This document shows, one piece after another, positions 50,698 to 59,555 of a DNA stretch of 64,000 bases. Location: NCBI GenBank assembly GCA_035546295.1, contig DATKBT010000111.1, positions 1 to 64,000 of the forward strand. Direction: 5' to 3'. This DNA is from DATKBT01 sp035546295 (GTDB taxonomy: Bacteria > Acidobacteriota > Thermoanaerobaculia > Multivoradales > Multivoraceae). Below the pieces are notes generated by a model that ran no database searches, was not told the origin of the DNA, and worked only from the letters and a program-made list of their open reading frames with translations. A program made the translations under genes and the position numbers. Positions within the stretch are counted from its first letter, which is position 1, and each line of letters begins with the position of its first letter.

Positions 50698-50943
50698 TTC
50701 CGTCGACCATCACGTGAGTCCGGCGGCGCTGCGTGTCGTCGACCCGCGCGTCGAGCTGCCGGGCCGCAGCCGCAGGATCCGGGCTGCGGCCGCAGCAGCC
50801 GGCTCGCTGAGCGCTGCGTCCGGTTCGTTCCACCGCGCGCAGCGAGGGCCAGTCGGATGCGTAGTGAACGGTGAATGGGGCGGTGCCCCTCGCGTAAGGC
50901 GAGTAGGCGTTCGCCGCGACGATCCAGGGCCGGAGGAGGTTCG

Positions 50944-51723
50944 ATGCGACGCGACTGGAACCCCGGCCGCGCGCTCTACCCGGAGCTGCGGGTGCCGCTC
51001 GAGGGCGAGTCGGCGATCACGATCGGCGAGTGGCAGCGCTTCGTGCTCGAGGTCTTCGGGCGCGACTGCCACCTCTACGTCGGCTCCTTCGACGAGCCGA
51101 CCATCACCACCGACCTGTTCGAGGGCGAGCGCGGAGCGTTCGGGCTCAAGCCACGGGTCGCGGGCGGGCCGGTCCAGGTCGACGACCTGCGGGTCACGCG
51201 CATCGAGCGCGCGACCTGGCAGGGGCCGCGGCGGCCGCCGGGGCCGAGCTACCAGCCCGATCGCCTGGTCACCGAGTGGCTGGCGCTCGGTCCGCTGCTC
51301 GCCACCAGTGCGGCGGTCGAAGGAGCGTTCGACCCCACCGCCGTCGTAGCCCACGAGCACGGCCACCCGGCGCGCTTCGCGCCGTTCGAGACCGACGCCC
51401 GCGGGGGCGTGGTCAGCGCGCGCCTGGTCGACTTCCGCGGCCCGGCCACCGTCGCCTACTTCGCGACCACGGTCGAGGTCGACGCGCCGTCGCGCTTCGC
51501 GCTGTCCTCGATCGACGACTTCGCGGTCTGGGTCGACGGCGAGTTCCGCGGCTACGGCTACGCCGATCGCTTCGCGTGGTACGACTTCGCGTGGAACGAC
51601 GAGCACGGGAGCAGCGGCAGCGTCGAGCTGTCGCCCGGCCGCCACGTGGTGCTGATCCGGGTGCGCGGCGGGCGCTACGCGAGTGGCGGCTTTTTCGCCG
51701 CGCTGCTCCCCGCCGCGCCCTAG
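50944..51723 (+). CDS. protein with laminin-G/DUF1080-like beta domain, possibly 5'-truncated
   Basis: A 259-aa protein without a visible signal peptide. Residues about 20-85 (SAITIGEWQRFVLEVFGRDC, LYVGSFDEPTITTDLFEGER, GAFGLKPRVAGGPVQVDDL) look like the last strands of a DUF1080/LamG-type beta-sandwich; the first half of that domain is absent. Residues about 95-259 form a second beta-rich domain (TEWLALGPLLATSAAVEGAF, SSIDDFAVWVDGEFRGYGYADRFAWYD). A missing N-terminus and no export signal suggest 5' truncation, yet GGAGGAGG stands right before the ATG at 50944, so the present gene is probably translated. Function unknown. Confidence 0.7.
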   Translation: MRRDWNPGRALYPELRVPLEGESAITIGEWQRFVLEVFGRDCHLYVGSFDEPTITTDLFEGERGAFGLKPRVAGGPVQVDDLRVTRIERATWQGPRRPPGPSYQPDRLVTEWLALGPLLATSAAVEGAFDPTAVVAHEHGHPARFAPFETDARGGVVSARLVDFRGPATVAYFATTVEVDAPSRFALSSIDDFAVWVDGEFRGYGYADRFAWYDFAWNDEHGSSGSVELSPGRHVVLIRVRGGRYASGGFFAALLPAAP

Positions 51724-51891
51724 TGCCCTGGAACAGTCATTCGTCACCCAATTCGCGGCCCCTTCTGCCCGTGCCGGGACCTTCGCGTCGCAGTTCGCCT
51801 CTTGCAGAGGCTATGCGGAATCGGGAGAAGCCGATCTCCGTGGTCGGTCGATCGCCTTCATCGAGCATGGGCGATCGAGCGCACAACCCGT

Positions 51892-52662
51892 TCATTCGCC
51901 GTGCTCCCATGCGAGGTAGAGGCGGAGCGTCCTCGGATCTCGCTCGAGCGCTGTTTCGAACGCGTCCTCGTCGAAGCGGGCGAGGTCGCCGTCGACCGTG
52001 AAGCCGACCGCTTCGACGAAGCGGCCGTCGGCGACCATCACGAGGAAGTCGTCGGCGAGGAGCAGGCTGTCGATCGGGCGCTCGTTCCCCGCCTGATCCT
52101 GTTCCGCCCGCTCCGAGGCCTCGACGTCGATGGTGATCGCGACGGCGCCGCCGCGCGGCCCGCGCCCGACCTCGACGTCGCCGATCAGGCCGGTGGCCGC
52201 GAACAGGCGCTCGATGGCGTCGCCGGCGTCGGCGAAGGTGGCGCGCGTGAGCACGTGGAACGGGCGTCGGTTGCGCACGATGGTGGTCTCGACGCTCGCG
52301 GCGCCGATCTGCCACAGCGCCTCGGCAGCGTCGTGCGTCTCGCCGGCGCGCTCGCCGAGCCATTCCTGTTCTTCGCGCTGCCGGTCCCGGCGCTCGTCCT
52401 CGGCGGAACGCATCTCGCGCTCCTCGACGATCCAGGTGAGAGAGCCGTCGGGCTCGAAGTAGAGGGTGTGGGTGGTCACGCCGATCATGCAGCCCGCCAA
52501 GGCGAGCGCGACGATTGCGAGCAGGGACAGTGCGAGCCGTCGCGGCGCGGCGAGGAGCCGGAGCGAGTGCCCGGACGGGTGAGCCGCCCGCGCGTGGACA
52601 TGGCCGTGGCGACGAGTCCGCGAGTCCTGCGGAGTCGGGGTCGGTTCGGTCTTCGATCTCAT
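51892..52662 (-). CDS. lipoprotein of unknown function
   Basis: A 256-aa protein with a long basic N-region, a TM-like stretch (LALSLLAIVALALAGC) and a clear lipobox (LAGC, C near residue 58). The mature part starts MIGVTTHTLYFEPDGSLTWIVEE, followed by an Arg/Glu-rich coil (SAEDERRDRQREEQEWLGER) and an alpha/beta region ending LYLAWEHGE. It resembles no family I know. ATG at 52660-52662. It is divergent from the sigma factor gene and may be controlled with it, but nothing in the sequence shows this directly. Confidence 0.75.
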   Translation of the reverse strand: MRSKTEPTPTPQDSRTRRHGHVHARAAHPSGHSLRLLAAPRRLALSLLAIVALALAGCMIGVTTHTLYFEPDGSLTWIVEEREMRSAEDERRDRQREEQEWLGERAGETHDAAEALWQIGAASVETTIVRNRRPFHVLTRATFADAGDAIERLFAATGLIGDVEVGRGPRGGAVAITIDVEASERAEQDQAGNERPIDSLLLADDFLVMVADGRFVEAVGFTVDGDLARFDEDAFETALERDPRTLRLYLAWEHGE

Positions 52663-52747
52663 CGGTGTCTCTCCTGAGCTGAACGGGGCGCGATTGCCCC
52701 TTCCATTCCTCAGACGACGTTCCGGCGCGAACCGAACGCGGTCGTGC

Positions 52748-52847
52748 GCGGGCGCCCTACGGGCGCCTCGAGCGTGGGCTCGGTATCGAGGGCTCGGCGA
52801 CCTCTTGCGCGGGCTCTTTGCGCGGGCGCCCTCTGGCGCCTCGAGCG
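52748..52847 (+). repeat. two hairpin-forming direct repeats upstream of the sigma factor gene
   Basis: A 27-bp unit (52748-52774) and a 26-bp near-copy (52822-52847) both read GCGGGCGCCCT then GGGCGCC or TGGCGCC and end CTCGAGCG. In each, GGCGCC arms can form a hairpin. They lie between the divergent lipoprotein and sigma gene, 36 bp before the GTG of the latter, so they may be an operator or attenuator. Confidence 0.5.
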
Positions 52848-52882
52848 GGCGCCGCGTGCTCGATTGCGGTGATAATCCCGGC

Positions 52883-53506
52883 GTGACCCTCTCGGTCGAC
52901 ACCGCCCTCGTGGCGCGGGCGCGCGACGGCTCCGAGGAGGCGCTGGGCGAGTTGCTCGAGCGCTGCGCCCCGAAGCTGCTGGCGCTGATCCGCACTCGCC
53001 TCGCGTGTGACCCGGGTGCGCGTGCGCTGCGCGCACGCCTCGACTCGCGCGACCTGCTGCAGAACGTGCTGATCAAGGCGCTCGGCGGGCTCGGCGACCT
53101 GCAGGCGATGGGGCGAAGGCCGCTCCAGGCGTGGCTGGCCCAGATCGCCGAGAACGAGCTGCGCGACCAGGTGACCCACCATCGGCGGCAGCGGCGCGAC
53201 CTGGCCGCCGAGGTGGCGGCCGACGGCGACGAGCGGCGCCGGATCGGCGAGCTCGCCGCCCGCGTGCGCTCGGCGAGCAGCCGCGTCGTGCTGCGCGAGC
53301 GCACCGAGCGGCTGATGGCGGCGCTCGCCACGCTCGACGATCCCCAGCGCGAGGTCGTCGTGCTGCGCGACTTCGAGGAGCTCTCCTGGGCCGAGGTCGG
53401 CGAGCGGCTCGGGCGCACCGCCGACGCCGCGCGGATGCTCTACGCGCGGGCGCTGACGGCGCTCACGCTGCGCCTGCGCGGTGAAGCCGACGAGGGAAGA
53501 GGATGA
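52883..53506 (+). CDS. ECF-type RNA polymerase sigma factor
   Basis: A 207-aa sigma-70 family protein of the extracytoplasmic-function type. Region 2 spans about residues 20-95 (LLALIRTRLACDPGARA, DSRDLLQNVLIKALGGL, AWLAQIAENELRDQVTHHRR), and region 4 about 140-200 (LATLDDPQREVVVLRDFEEL, SWAEVGERLGRTADAARMLY). The start is GTG at 52883, placed at the family-typical VTLSVDTALVARARDGSEEAL; no clear SD precedes it. Its stop overlaps the start of the kinase gene as ATGA. Sigma factors of this kind paired with a Ser/Thr kinase are often controlled by phosphorylation, not by an anti-sigma factor; none is seen here. Confidence 0.92.
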   Translation: MTLSVDTALVARARDGSEEALGELLERCAPKLLALIRTRLACDPGARALRARLDSRDLLQNVLIKALGGLGDLQAMGRRPLQAWLAQIAENELRDQVTHHRRQRRDLAAEVAADGDERRRIGELAARVRSASSRVVLRERTERLMAALATLDDPQREVVVLRDFEELSWAEVGERLGRTADAARMLYARALTALTLRLRGEADEGRG

Positions 53507-55917
53507 GCGGCGGACGCGTCGAGGCGAGCCCCCTGGAGCGGCTGCTCGAGGTCTGGATCGAGCGTGACCTGGAGGGCGAGCACAACGGCGGAGAGGGCGG
53601 CGTGCGGGATGCGCGCGAGCTCGCCGTCGAGCTCGGGCTCGCCGAAGAGCTCACCGAGGCCCAGCTCGAGGAGCTGCTCGGGCGCTTCGCCGCCACGCGA
53701 CGCGAGTACGAGATGCTCCGGCGCGACCTGAGCGCGCCGGGGTCGGCGAAGCCCGCGGCCGCGGCGTCGAGCGAGCCGGCGGAACCGGGGCCCGCGGAGC
53801 GCGGCGTCGAGCTGCCCAGCTTCGAGGGGTTCCGCACGATCGAGCTGCTCGGGCGCGGCGGCGGCGGCGAGGTCTACAAGCTCTTCGACGAGCGGCTGGA
53901 GCGGATGGTCGCCGGCAAGGTGCTGCGGCGCGAGGGCGAGCTCGGCGGGTCGGTGCGCGAGTTCCTGGAGGAGGCACGCTCGCTCGCGCTGTTCGACGAC
54001 CCGCGGATCGCGCGGGTGCTCGACCTGCGCATCGAGCTCGACCCGCCGGTGCTGGTCATGGAGCACGTCGAGGGCTTCGACCTGTCGCGGGTCGGCCGCT
54101 CGCTCCCCGACCCGCAGCTCGCCGGGATGCTCGCCGAGGTCGCGCGCGCAGTCGATCACGCGCACCGCCTCGGCGTCGTCCACGGCGACCTCAAGCCGTC
54201 GAACATCCGGGTGGGGGCCGAGCTCGAGCCCAAGATCCTGGACTTCGGGCTCGCCACCCGTCTCGGCGATCGCGAGCGCATCCGGCTGCGCGGCACGTTG
54301 GCCTACATGGCGCCCGAGCGGCTCGTCCCCGAGGCGCCGATCGACGCGCGCGCCGATGTCTACTCGCTCGGCGTCGTGCTCTACCAGCTCCTGTGCGGGA
54401 CGCTCCCCTACCAGGGGGCGAGCGACGAGGCGCAGATCGCCGCGATTCGCGAGGGGATCCCGCGGCTGCCGATCGAGCTCGCGCCGCGTGTCGCCGAGCC
54501 GCTGCAGGCGATCGCGCTGCAGGCGATGTCCCGCGAGCCCGGCGACCGCTACGCGAGCGCGAACGAGCTTGCCCTCGACCTCGAGCGCTTCCGCGACGGC
54601 CGCCCCGTGCTGGCCCGTCCGGTGCTCTACCAGGCCACCCTCGCCGAGCGGCTGCGCGGCCACCTCGAGCAGATCCGCGAGTGGTCGCGGCTGAAGCTGA
54701 TCTATCGGCACGAAGCGGCGGCGCTGGAGAGCGCCTACGGACGGCTCGAGGCGCGCGACGAGGACTGGATCGTGCAGAGCCGGCGCCTCACGCCGTGGCG
54801 GATCTCGCTCTACCTCGGCGTCTTCGTGCTGGTGTGCGGTGCGCTGCTCTACCTGGCCGCTTACGTCGAGGGCGCGGTGGAGGGCGTTGCCGCGCCGCTC
54901 GTCGTGCTGGTGCCTCCGCTCGTCGCGCTCGGCGCCGGCGCCGCGTGGCTGTTCCGGCGCGACGCCCGCGCGGTCGCGGTCGCCTTCTTCATGGCCAGCG
55001 TCGCGCTGGTGCCGATCCTGCTGCTGATCGCGCTGCGCGAGACCGGGATCTGGCCGGCGGCGGCAGGCGACGCCGACCAGCTCTTCCTGGACGGTCCGTT
55101 CTCCAACCGCCAGCTCCAGGTCGCCGGGTTGCTCACCTCGGCCTGGTGCCTGGCGCTCGCCTACAGGACGAGAACGGTGGCGCTGAGCTCCAGCCTGCTG
55201 ATCACCGCGTTCCTGCTCGACCTGGCGCTGCTCGCCGACCTGGGGCTGAGGAGCTGGCTGGAGGAGGAGAATCTCGATCGCCTCGCCGTCCATCTGCTGC
55301 CGTTCCTGGCCATCGCCTGGATCGCCGGAGTGCTCGCGGATCGAAGCCGCGCGCCCTGGTTCTGCCGCCCGCTCTACGTCGGCGCCGCGTCGCTGGGCGT
55401 GCTGATCGTGGAGCTGATGGCGCAGGATGGCGAGGTCTTCCGCCACCTCGGCCTCACGCTCGAGGCGCTGCGTCCAGAGGACGTGAGCCACGAGCGGTTG
55501 CTCGAGACGGTCGTCACCATGGTCGCCAACGGCGTGCTGATCGCCCTCGCCGCCTCCCTGCTCGAACGTCGCGGCAGCCTCGCGATGCTGCCGGCCGCGC
55601 GCTTGCTGGTGGTCGTCGCGCCCTTCGCCATGCTCAAGCCGCTCGGCTATCTGTCGGCGGTCGGCGAGTACTCCGTGCGCTGGGACTGGCTCTACCTCGG
55701 GCTGTCGCTCGCGGTCGCCTTCTGGAGCCACCTGCGCGAGCGTCGCAGCTTCTACTACGCCGGCGTGATCAACAGCGGGTTCGCTCTCTACTTCCTGACC
55801 GTCCACAACGAGTGGTGGGACCGTCCGGCGTGGGGGACCTCGGTGCTGACCGTCGCGCTGCTGCTCCTCGCGCTGGGGCTGGTGCTGTTTCGCCGGGAGC
55901 GGCGGCAGCACGGGTAG
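53503..55917 (+). CDS. membrane Ser/Thr protein kinase with polytopic C-terminal domain
   Basis: An 804-aa protein. Residues 1-105 are charged and linker-like. The kinase domain (about 110-375) has the Gly loop ELLGRGGGGEVYK, ATP lysine K139 (VAGKVLRR), helix-C Glu near 157, catalytic loop VVHGDLKPSN with D229 (HGD, not HRD), D247 of DFG, and GTLAYMAPERL. HGDLKPSN is common in bacterial kinases of this group. After a helical linker, about 10-12 TM helices fill residues 430-800, resembling DUF2157-type membrane domains. The ATG overlaps the sigma stop (ATGA), so they are translated together. It probably senses an envelope signal and phosphorylates the sigma factor or its partners; this is inferred. 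Confidence 0.92.
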   Translation: MSGGRVEASPLERLLEVWIERDLEGEHNGGEGGVRDARELAVELGLAEELTEAQLEELLGRFAATRREYEMLRRDLSAPGSAKPAAAASSEPAEPGPAERGVELPSFEGFRTIELLGRGGGGEVYKLFDERLERMVAGKVLRREGELGGSVREFLEEARSLALFDDPRIARVLDLRIELDPPVLVMEHVEGFDLSRVGRSLPDPQLAGMLAEVARAVDHAHRLGVVHGDLKPSNIRVGAELEPKILDFGLATRLGDRERIRLRGTLAYMAPERLVPEAPIDARADVYSLGVVLYQLLCGTLPYQGASDEAQIAAIREGIPRLPIELAPRVAEPLQAIALQAMSREPGDRYASANELALDLERFRDGRPVLARPVLYQATLAERLRGHLEQIREWSRLKLIYRHEAAALESAYGRLEARDEDWIVQSRRLTPWRISLYLGVFVLVCGALLYLAAYVEGAVEGVAAPLVVLVPPLVALGAGAAWLFRRDARAVAVAFFMASVALVPILLLIALRETGIWPAAAGDADQLFLDGPFSNRQLQVAGLLTSAWCLALAYRTRTVALSSSLLITAFLLDLALLADLGLRSWLEEENLDRLAVHLLPFLAIAWIAGVLADRSRAPWFCRPLYVGAASLGVLIVELMAQDGEVFRHLGLTLEALRPEDVSHERLLETVVTMVANGVLIALAASLLERRGSLAMLPAARLLVVVAPFAMLKPLGYLSAVGEYSVRWDWLYLGLSLAVAFWSHLRERRSFYYAGVINSGFALYFLTVHNEWWDRPAWGTSVLTVALLLLALGLVLFRRERRQHG

Positions 55918-56218
55918 ACCGCTGCTGATCCAAAGGTCGCAGGGGGCTTCCTGCCGTCCGAGGGACGAGCCCGAAAATGGGCGCGAGTCGGCGAGGTTCG
56001 AGTCGAGGGCTGCGCGCTCGTCGGCCGAGCGGGAGCTCGTCCGCAGGGCGCTATCGAGATCCGGGTTCGAAGTGGGCGAACGGTCGCCGATTGGCTGCCT
56101 CGGTGTAGCGGCCAACCGCCTGATCGGGCCTCCGATGACGCACGTGCACGGTGCGGAGTGGTCGCCACGATCGGCCGGTGCAGAGGAGTGTGCTCGCTGC
56201 CGGCCGGCAGCTCCCGGG
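55918..56218. other. 301-bp convergent intergenic region, nothing recognised
   Basis: The ends of the kinase gene and ADOP gene face each other. A short inverted repeat of GGCCGG words lies near 56173-56212. I see no gene or confident terminator. Confidence 0.4.
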
Positions 56219-59035
56219 TCATTCCGACCGCATCGCGCGCACCGGGTCCTCGCGCAGGATCCGGCGCGCCGGCCACAGGCTGGCGGCGAAGGCGATGAGG
56301 GTGAGCACGACGGTCACTGCCAGATAGGTCGGAAGATCGGTCGGCGCCACCTCGTAGAGCAGGCTGTCGAGCGCCCGCGAGGAGACGAGCGCGAGCGCCA
56401 GGCCGCCGAGCGCGCCGAGGGCGACAGGCAGCAGGACCTCGCGCTGGAGTAGCCGGACGATCTGCCGGGGCGTCGCACCCAGCGCCTGGCGGATGCCGGC
56501 CTCGCGCGTGCGCTCGGCGACCGCCCTCGCCACCACGCCGAGGATGCCGACCACGGTCAGCGCCAGGACGACCAGAGCGAACAGGCCGAGCACGGCCGCC
56601 GCGAGACGCTCGCGCTCGAGGGTCTCGGCGAGGGTCTCGGTGAGCGCCACCAGCTCGATCGGCACGTCGGGGTCGAGCTCCCGCATCCGGTCCTCGGCCG
56701 CGCGGAACAGGCTGCGCGGGGAACCCCTGGTCTCGAGCAGCACGATCTCGGCGGCAACCGCTTCGGGTCGCGCCGCCTGGTGGACGTAGACCTCCGGCTG
56801 CTCGCCCCGCTCGGCCCGCCAGTGCCGCGCCTCGCCGACGACGCCGACCACCGTCAGCCACTCGAACCGGGGGTCGAAGTTCGAGCGCACCACCCGCCCG
56901 ACCGCGCTCGCGCCTGGCGCGAGGCGACGCGCCAGGCTCTCGTTGATGACCACCGCGGTGTTGCCGTCGACGAGGCCTTCCTCGGGCAGGGTCTGGCCCT
57001 CGAGGATCGGGATGTCGAGCAGCGAGAAGTACTCGGGAGTGATCAGCCGCCATCCGGCGATCGCCAGCCACTCCTCGGGCTCCTCGCGCGCGACGACCGG
57101 CGCCGACCAGGTGCCCCAGTCGTAGGGCAGCAGGTTCGCGAGCGCGGTGCGCTCGACCCCCGGCAGGGCGCCGAGCTCCTCGCGCACCCTCTCGCTGAAG
57201 CGCAGGCGCGCCTCGGGATCGGGATAGCGCGAGCTCGGCAGGTGGACGTGGGCCGCCGCTACCCCGTCGACCTGGAAGCCGAGCTCGGCGCTGGCGACGC
57301 GGGTCAGGGTTCTCATCAGGAGCCCGGCGCCGGCCAACAGCAGGAAGGCGATCGCGATCTGGGTCCCGATCAGGAGCCCCCAGCCGAGCCGCCCGCGGCG
57401 GGGGCCGAGCGCTCCCGCGCGCAGCGCCCAGGCGGCGGGGGTGCGCAGCGACTGGCGGATCGGCAAGGCGCTGAACAGCAGCGTGGCGACCAGAGACAGC
57501 GCCAGCGCGAACAGCAGCGCCTGCCGGTCGACGTGCGCTTCGGCGAGGCGCGGGACCTGCTCGGCCCCCAGCCGGCGCACCCACTCGATCGCGGCGAGTG
57601 CCAGGCCGCAGCCGAGGGCGAGCGCCGGGATCGCGATCAGCGCCGCTTCGGCCAGCAGCTGCGAGGCCAGACGACCGCGGGTGGCGCCCAGCGAGCGACG
57701 CACCGCGATCTCGGCGCAGCGCCGGCGTCCGCGCGCCAGCAGCGAGGCGCCGACGTTGGCGCTCGCCACCAGCAGCACGAGCAGCGAGGCGCCGAACAGG
57801 GCGGCGACGACGCCGTCGAACGAGCCGACGATGCGCTCGCGCAGCGGCGTCCAGGTGGTGGCGACCATCTCGGTCTCCTCTCCGTACTCCTCCTGGATGC
57901 GGGCGGCGAGCGCATCGAGCTCGGCCTCGGCGCTTTCGGACGAGACGCCGTCCTCGAGCCGGACGACGACCTGGTAGGCGTGGGCGCCGCGCACGGTGCC
58001 GGGATATCGCTCGTGACAGACGTAGAGGTCGGCGGGCTCGAGAAAACGGAAGCCCTTCGGCAGCACTCCGATGACCCGGTACTGCTCGCTGGCGATGGTC
58101 AGCAGGAGGCCGTCGAGGTCCTCGCGCGCTCCCAGCGCGCGGCGCCAGAGCTCCTCGGTGACGATCGCGACCGGCGGACCCCCCGGCACGCCCTCCTCGG
58201 GCAGGAAGGTGCGCCCCTGGATCGGGCGCACGCCGAGCACGTCGAAGAAGTCGCGCGAGACGCCCAACGCGCGAACCCGCAGCGGCCGCTCGGCGCCGAG
58301 CACCGTGGTGTCGCCGCCCCATGTGGTCGACACCACGCCGTCGAAGAGGTGCTCCTGGCGCCGGAAGTCGACGAAGTTGGGGTAGGAGGGGAAGCGGGGG
58401 CGCCCCTCGGCGGTCTCCTCGCGCACGAAGTAGAGCTCGTCGGGCTCGGCGTAGGGGAGCGGGCGCAGCAGGATCGCCTCGAACAGGGCGAAGAGAGCGA
58501 CCGCGCCGCCGATACCGAGCGCCAGGGTGGCGACGTTGCCGAGGGCGAACAGGGGACGACGCGCGAGGGCGCGCAGTGCGGTCCGCAGGTCGCCCGCGAA
58601 CCCGCGGAGCAGATGGCGGCCGCGGGGTGCTTCGGTGTCGAGCCGCGCCCGGCGCTGCTGCGCTGCGGCGACCAGCCGCTCGTCGTGGCGTCGTTCTCGC
58701 TCGAAGCCGCGAACCAGCTCGTCGGGCTCGACGCCGGCCTCGAGCCCGCTCGAGAAGTGGTCGATCAGCTCCTCGATCAGCGCGGCGGTCGCTCGCGGGG
58801 CGCCGGCGCCGCGGCGTGCGACGCGCAGGAGGAGCTCGGCGATGGGGGCGGGAAGAGCTGTCGCTGCGATCAGCGACTCGATCTCGGGATCGAGCGGGTC
58901 GCCGGCGGGGCTTGGGGCATCGGGCGTGGGACGGGGGTTGGTGGCGCCGTTGGCGTCGGCGCGGAGGGCGGCCTCGGGGACGTCGGGAGTGTCGGCGGCC
59001 GAGGCCGGCGGGTCGGGTCCGCGGCGCGGGCTCAT
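56219..59035 (-). CDS. ADOP-type permease with N-terminal cytosolic extension
   Basis: A 938-aa ADOP permease, longer than the other two owing to about 130 extra N-terminal residues: a Pro/Ala-rich leader, then a helical region (IESLIAATALPAPIAELLLRVARR, ALIEELIDHFSSGLEAG). Then comes the first TM (ALARRPLFALGNVATLALGIGGAVALFAL), two MacB-PCD/FtsX repeats, LLVASANVGASLLARGRRRC, RTREAGIRQALGATPRQIV and the C-terminal ARRILREDPVRAMRSE. ADOPs with such an extension typically lie after a PadR gene, as here. The ATG at 59033-59035 overlaps the PadR stop as ATGA. Substrate unknown; no ATPase nearby. Confidence 0.93.
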   Translation of the reverse strand: MSPRRGPDPPASAADTPDVPEAALRADANGATNPRPTPDAPSPAGDPLDPEIESLIAATALPAPIAELLLRVARRGAGAPRATAALIEELIDHFSSGLEAGVEPDELVRGFERERRHDERLVAAAQQRRARLDTEAPRGRHLLRGFAGDLRTALRALARRPLFALGNVATLALGIGGAVALFALFEAILLRPLPYAEPDELYFVREETAEGRPRFPSYPNFVDFRRQEHLFDGVVSTTWGGDTTVLGAERPLRVRALGVSRDFFDVLGVRPIQGRTFLPEEGVPGGPPVAIVTEELWRRALGAREDLDGLLLTIASEQYRVIGVLPKGFRFLEPADLYVCHERYPGTVRGAHAYQVVVRLEDGVSSESAEAELDALAARIQEEYGEETEMVATTWTPLRERIVGSFDGVVAALFGASLLVLLVASANVGASLLARGRRRCAEIAVRRSLGATRGRLASQLLAEAALIAIPALALGCGLALAAIEWVRRLGAEQVPRLAEAHVDRQALLFALALSLVATLLFSALPIRQSLRTPAAWALRAGALGPRRGRLGWGLLIGTQIAIAFLLLAGAGLLMRTLTRVASAELGFQVDGVAAAHVHLPSSRYPDPEARLRFSERVREELGALPGVERTALANLLPYDWGTWSAPVVAREEPEEWLAIAGWRLITPEYFSLLDIPILEGQTLPEEGLVDGNTAVVINESLARRLAPGASAVGRVVRSNFDPRFEWLTVVGVVGEARHWRAERGEQPEVYVHQAARPEAVAAEIVLLETRGSPRSLFRAAEDRMRELDPDVPIELVALTETLAETLERERLAAAVLGLFALVVLALTVVGILGVVARAVAERTREAGIRQALGATPRQIVRLLQREVLLPVALGALGGLALALVSSRALDSLLYEVAPTDLPTYLAVTVVLTLIAFAASLWPARRILREDPVRAMRSE

Positions 59036-59385
59036 CCCGACTCCGAGCCGAGGACGCGCAGGCGTCCCAGAGCGGCGACCAGTCGGCGCCACTGGTCGCG
59101 GCTCCGCTCGAGGCGCCGGCGTCCCCGGGCGGTGAGCCGGTAGTACTTGCGGCGCCGGCCGCTCTCGGCGACCTGCCAGCGAGCCGCGATCCAGCCCTTG
59201 GCCTCGAGGTTGTAGAGCAGCGGGTAGAGCGTCGCTTGCCCCAGGTCGAGGAAGCCGTCGCTGGTTGCGGCCAGCTCCTCGGCGAGCTGGTAGCCGTAGC
59301 GCTCCTCGTCCTCGAGCAGTGCCAGCACCGCGGTCGCGCCCGCCCCGCGAATCAGCTCCGGCTCGGCCCGTTCGTTCCTTGCCAT
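59032..59385 (-). CDS. PadR-family transcriptional regulator
   Basis: A 117-aa regulator of the PadR group. The winged HTH shows AVLALLEDEERYGYQLAEEL, FLDLGQATLYPLLYNLEAKGWI and WQVAESGRRRKYYRLTARGRRRLE. The ATG at 59383-59385 has GGAGG upstream (coding strand). It is translationally coupled to the ADOP gene, a pairing common in Acidobacteriota, and probably represses its own operon through the palindrome 50 bp upstream. The effector is unknown. Confidence 0.95.
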   Translation of the reverse strand: MARNERAEPELIRGAGATAVLALLEDEERYGYQLAEELAATSDGFLDLGQATLYPLLYNLEAKGWIAARWQVAESGRRRKYYRLTARGRRRLERSRDQWRRLVAALGRLRVLGSESG

Positions 59386-59434
59386 CGCCCGTCCTCCGTT
59401 CGTCTCGTCCCCTCCCGAAGGAGTTCGACGACGC

Positions 59435-59455
59435 ATACTATGTGTCGTCAAGTAT
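59435..59455 (-). promoter_or_regulatory. candidate PadR operator
   Basis: A perfect ATACT/AGTAT inverted repeat (arms 59435-59439 and 59451-59455) with an 11-base spacer, in an AT-rich patch within GC-rich DNA, 50 bp upstream of the PadR start. Read on the minus strand it contains TTGACG. Position and symmetry suit autorepression. Confidence 0.5.
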
Positions 59456-59555
59456 ACGAGACGGACAGCGGGTTGTTTCGTTCAGGGAGCCGGCCCGGTC
59501 GCGGCCGGCGTTCCCTGCCGGCGTCCCGCCGCGCGCGCTTCGCTTCTGCGGAGGA

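Noticed and set aside
53440..56115. Very long minus-strand open frame (over 800 codons) opposite the kinase gene
   Set aside because: It is Gln/Arg/Glu-rich without any fold-like pattern and mirrors the kinase gene in codon position; a typical high-GC antisense shadow.
56780..59143. Plus-strand frame of nearly 790 codons opposite the ADOP gene
   Set aside because: Shadow of the 938-aa permease; rich in Gln, Arg and Gly with no hydrophobic or catalytic pattern.
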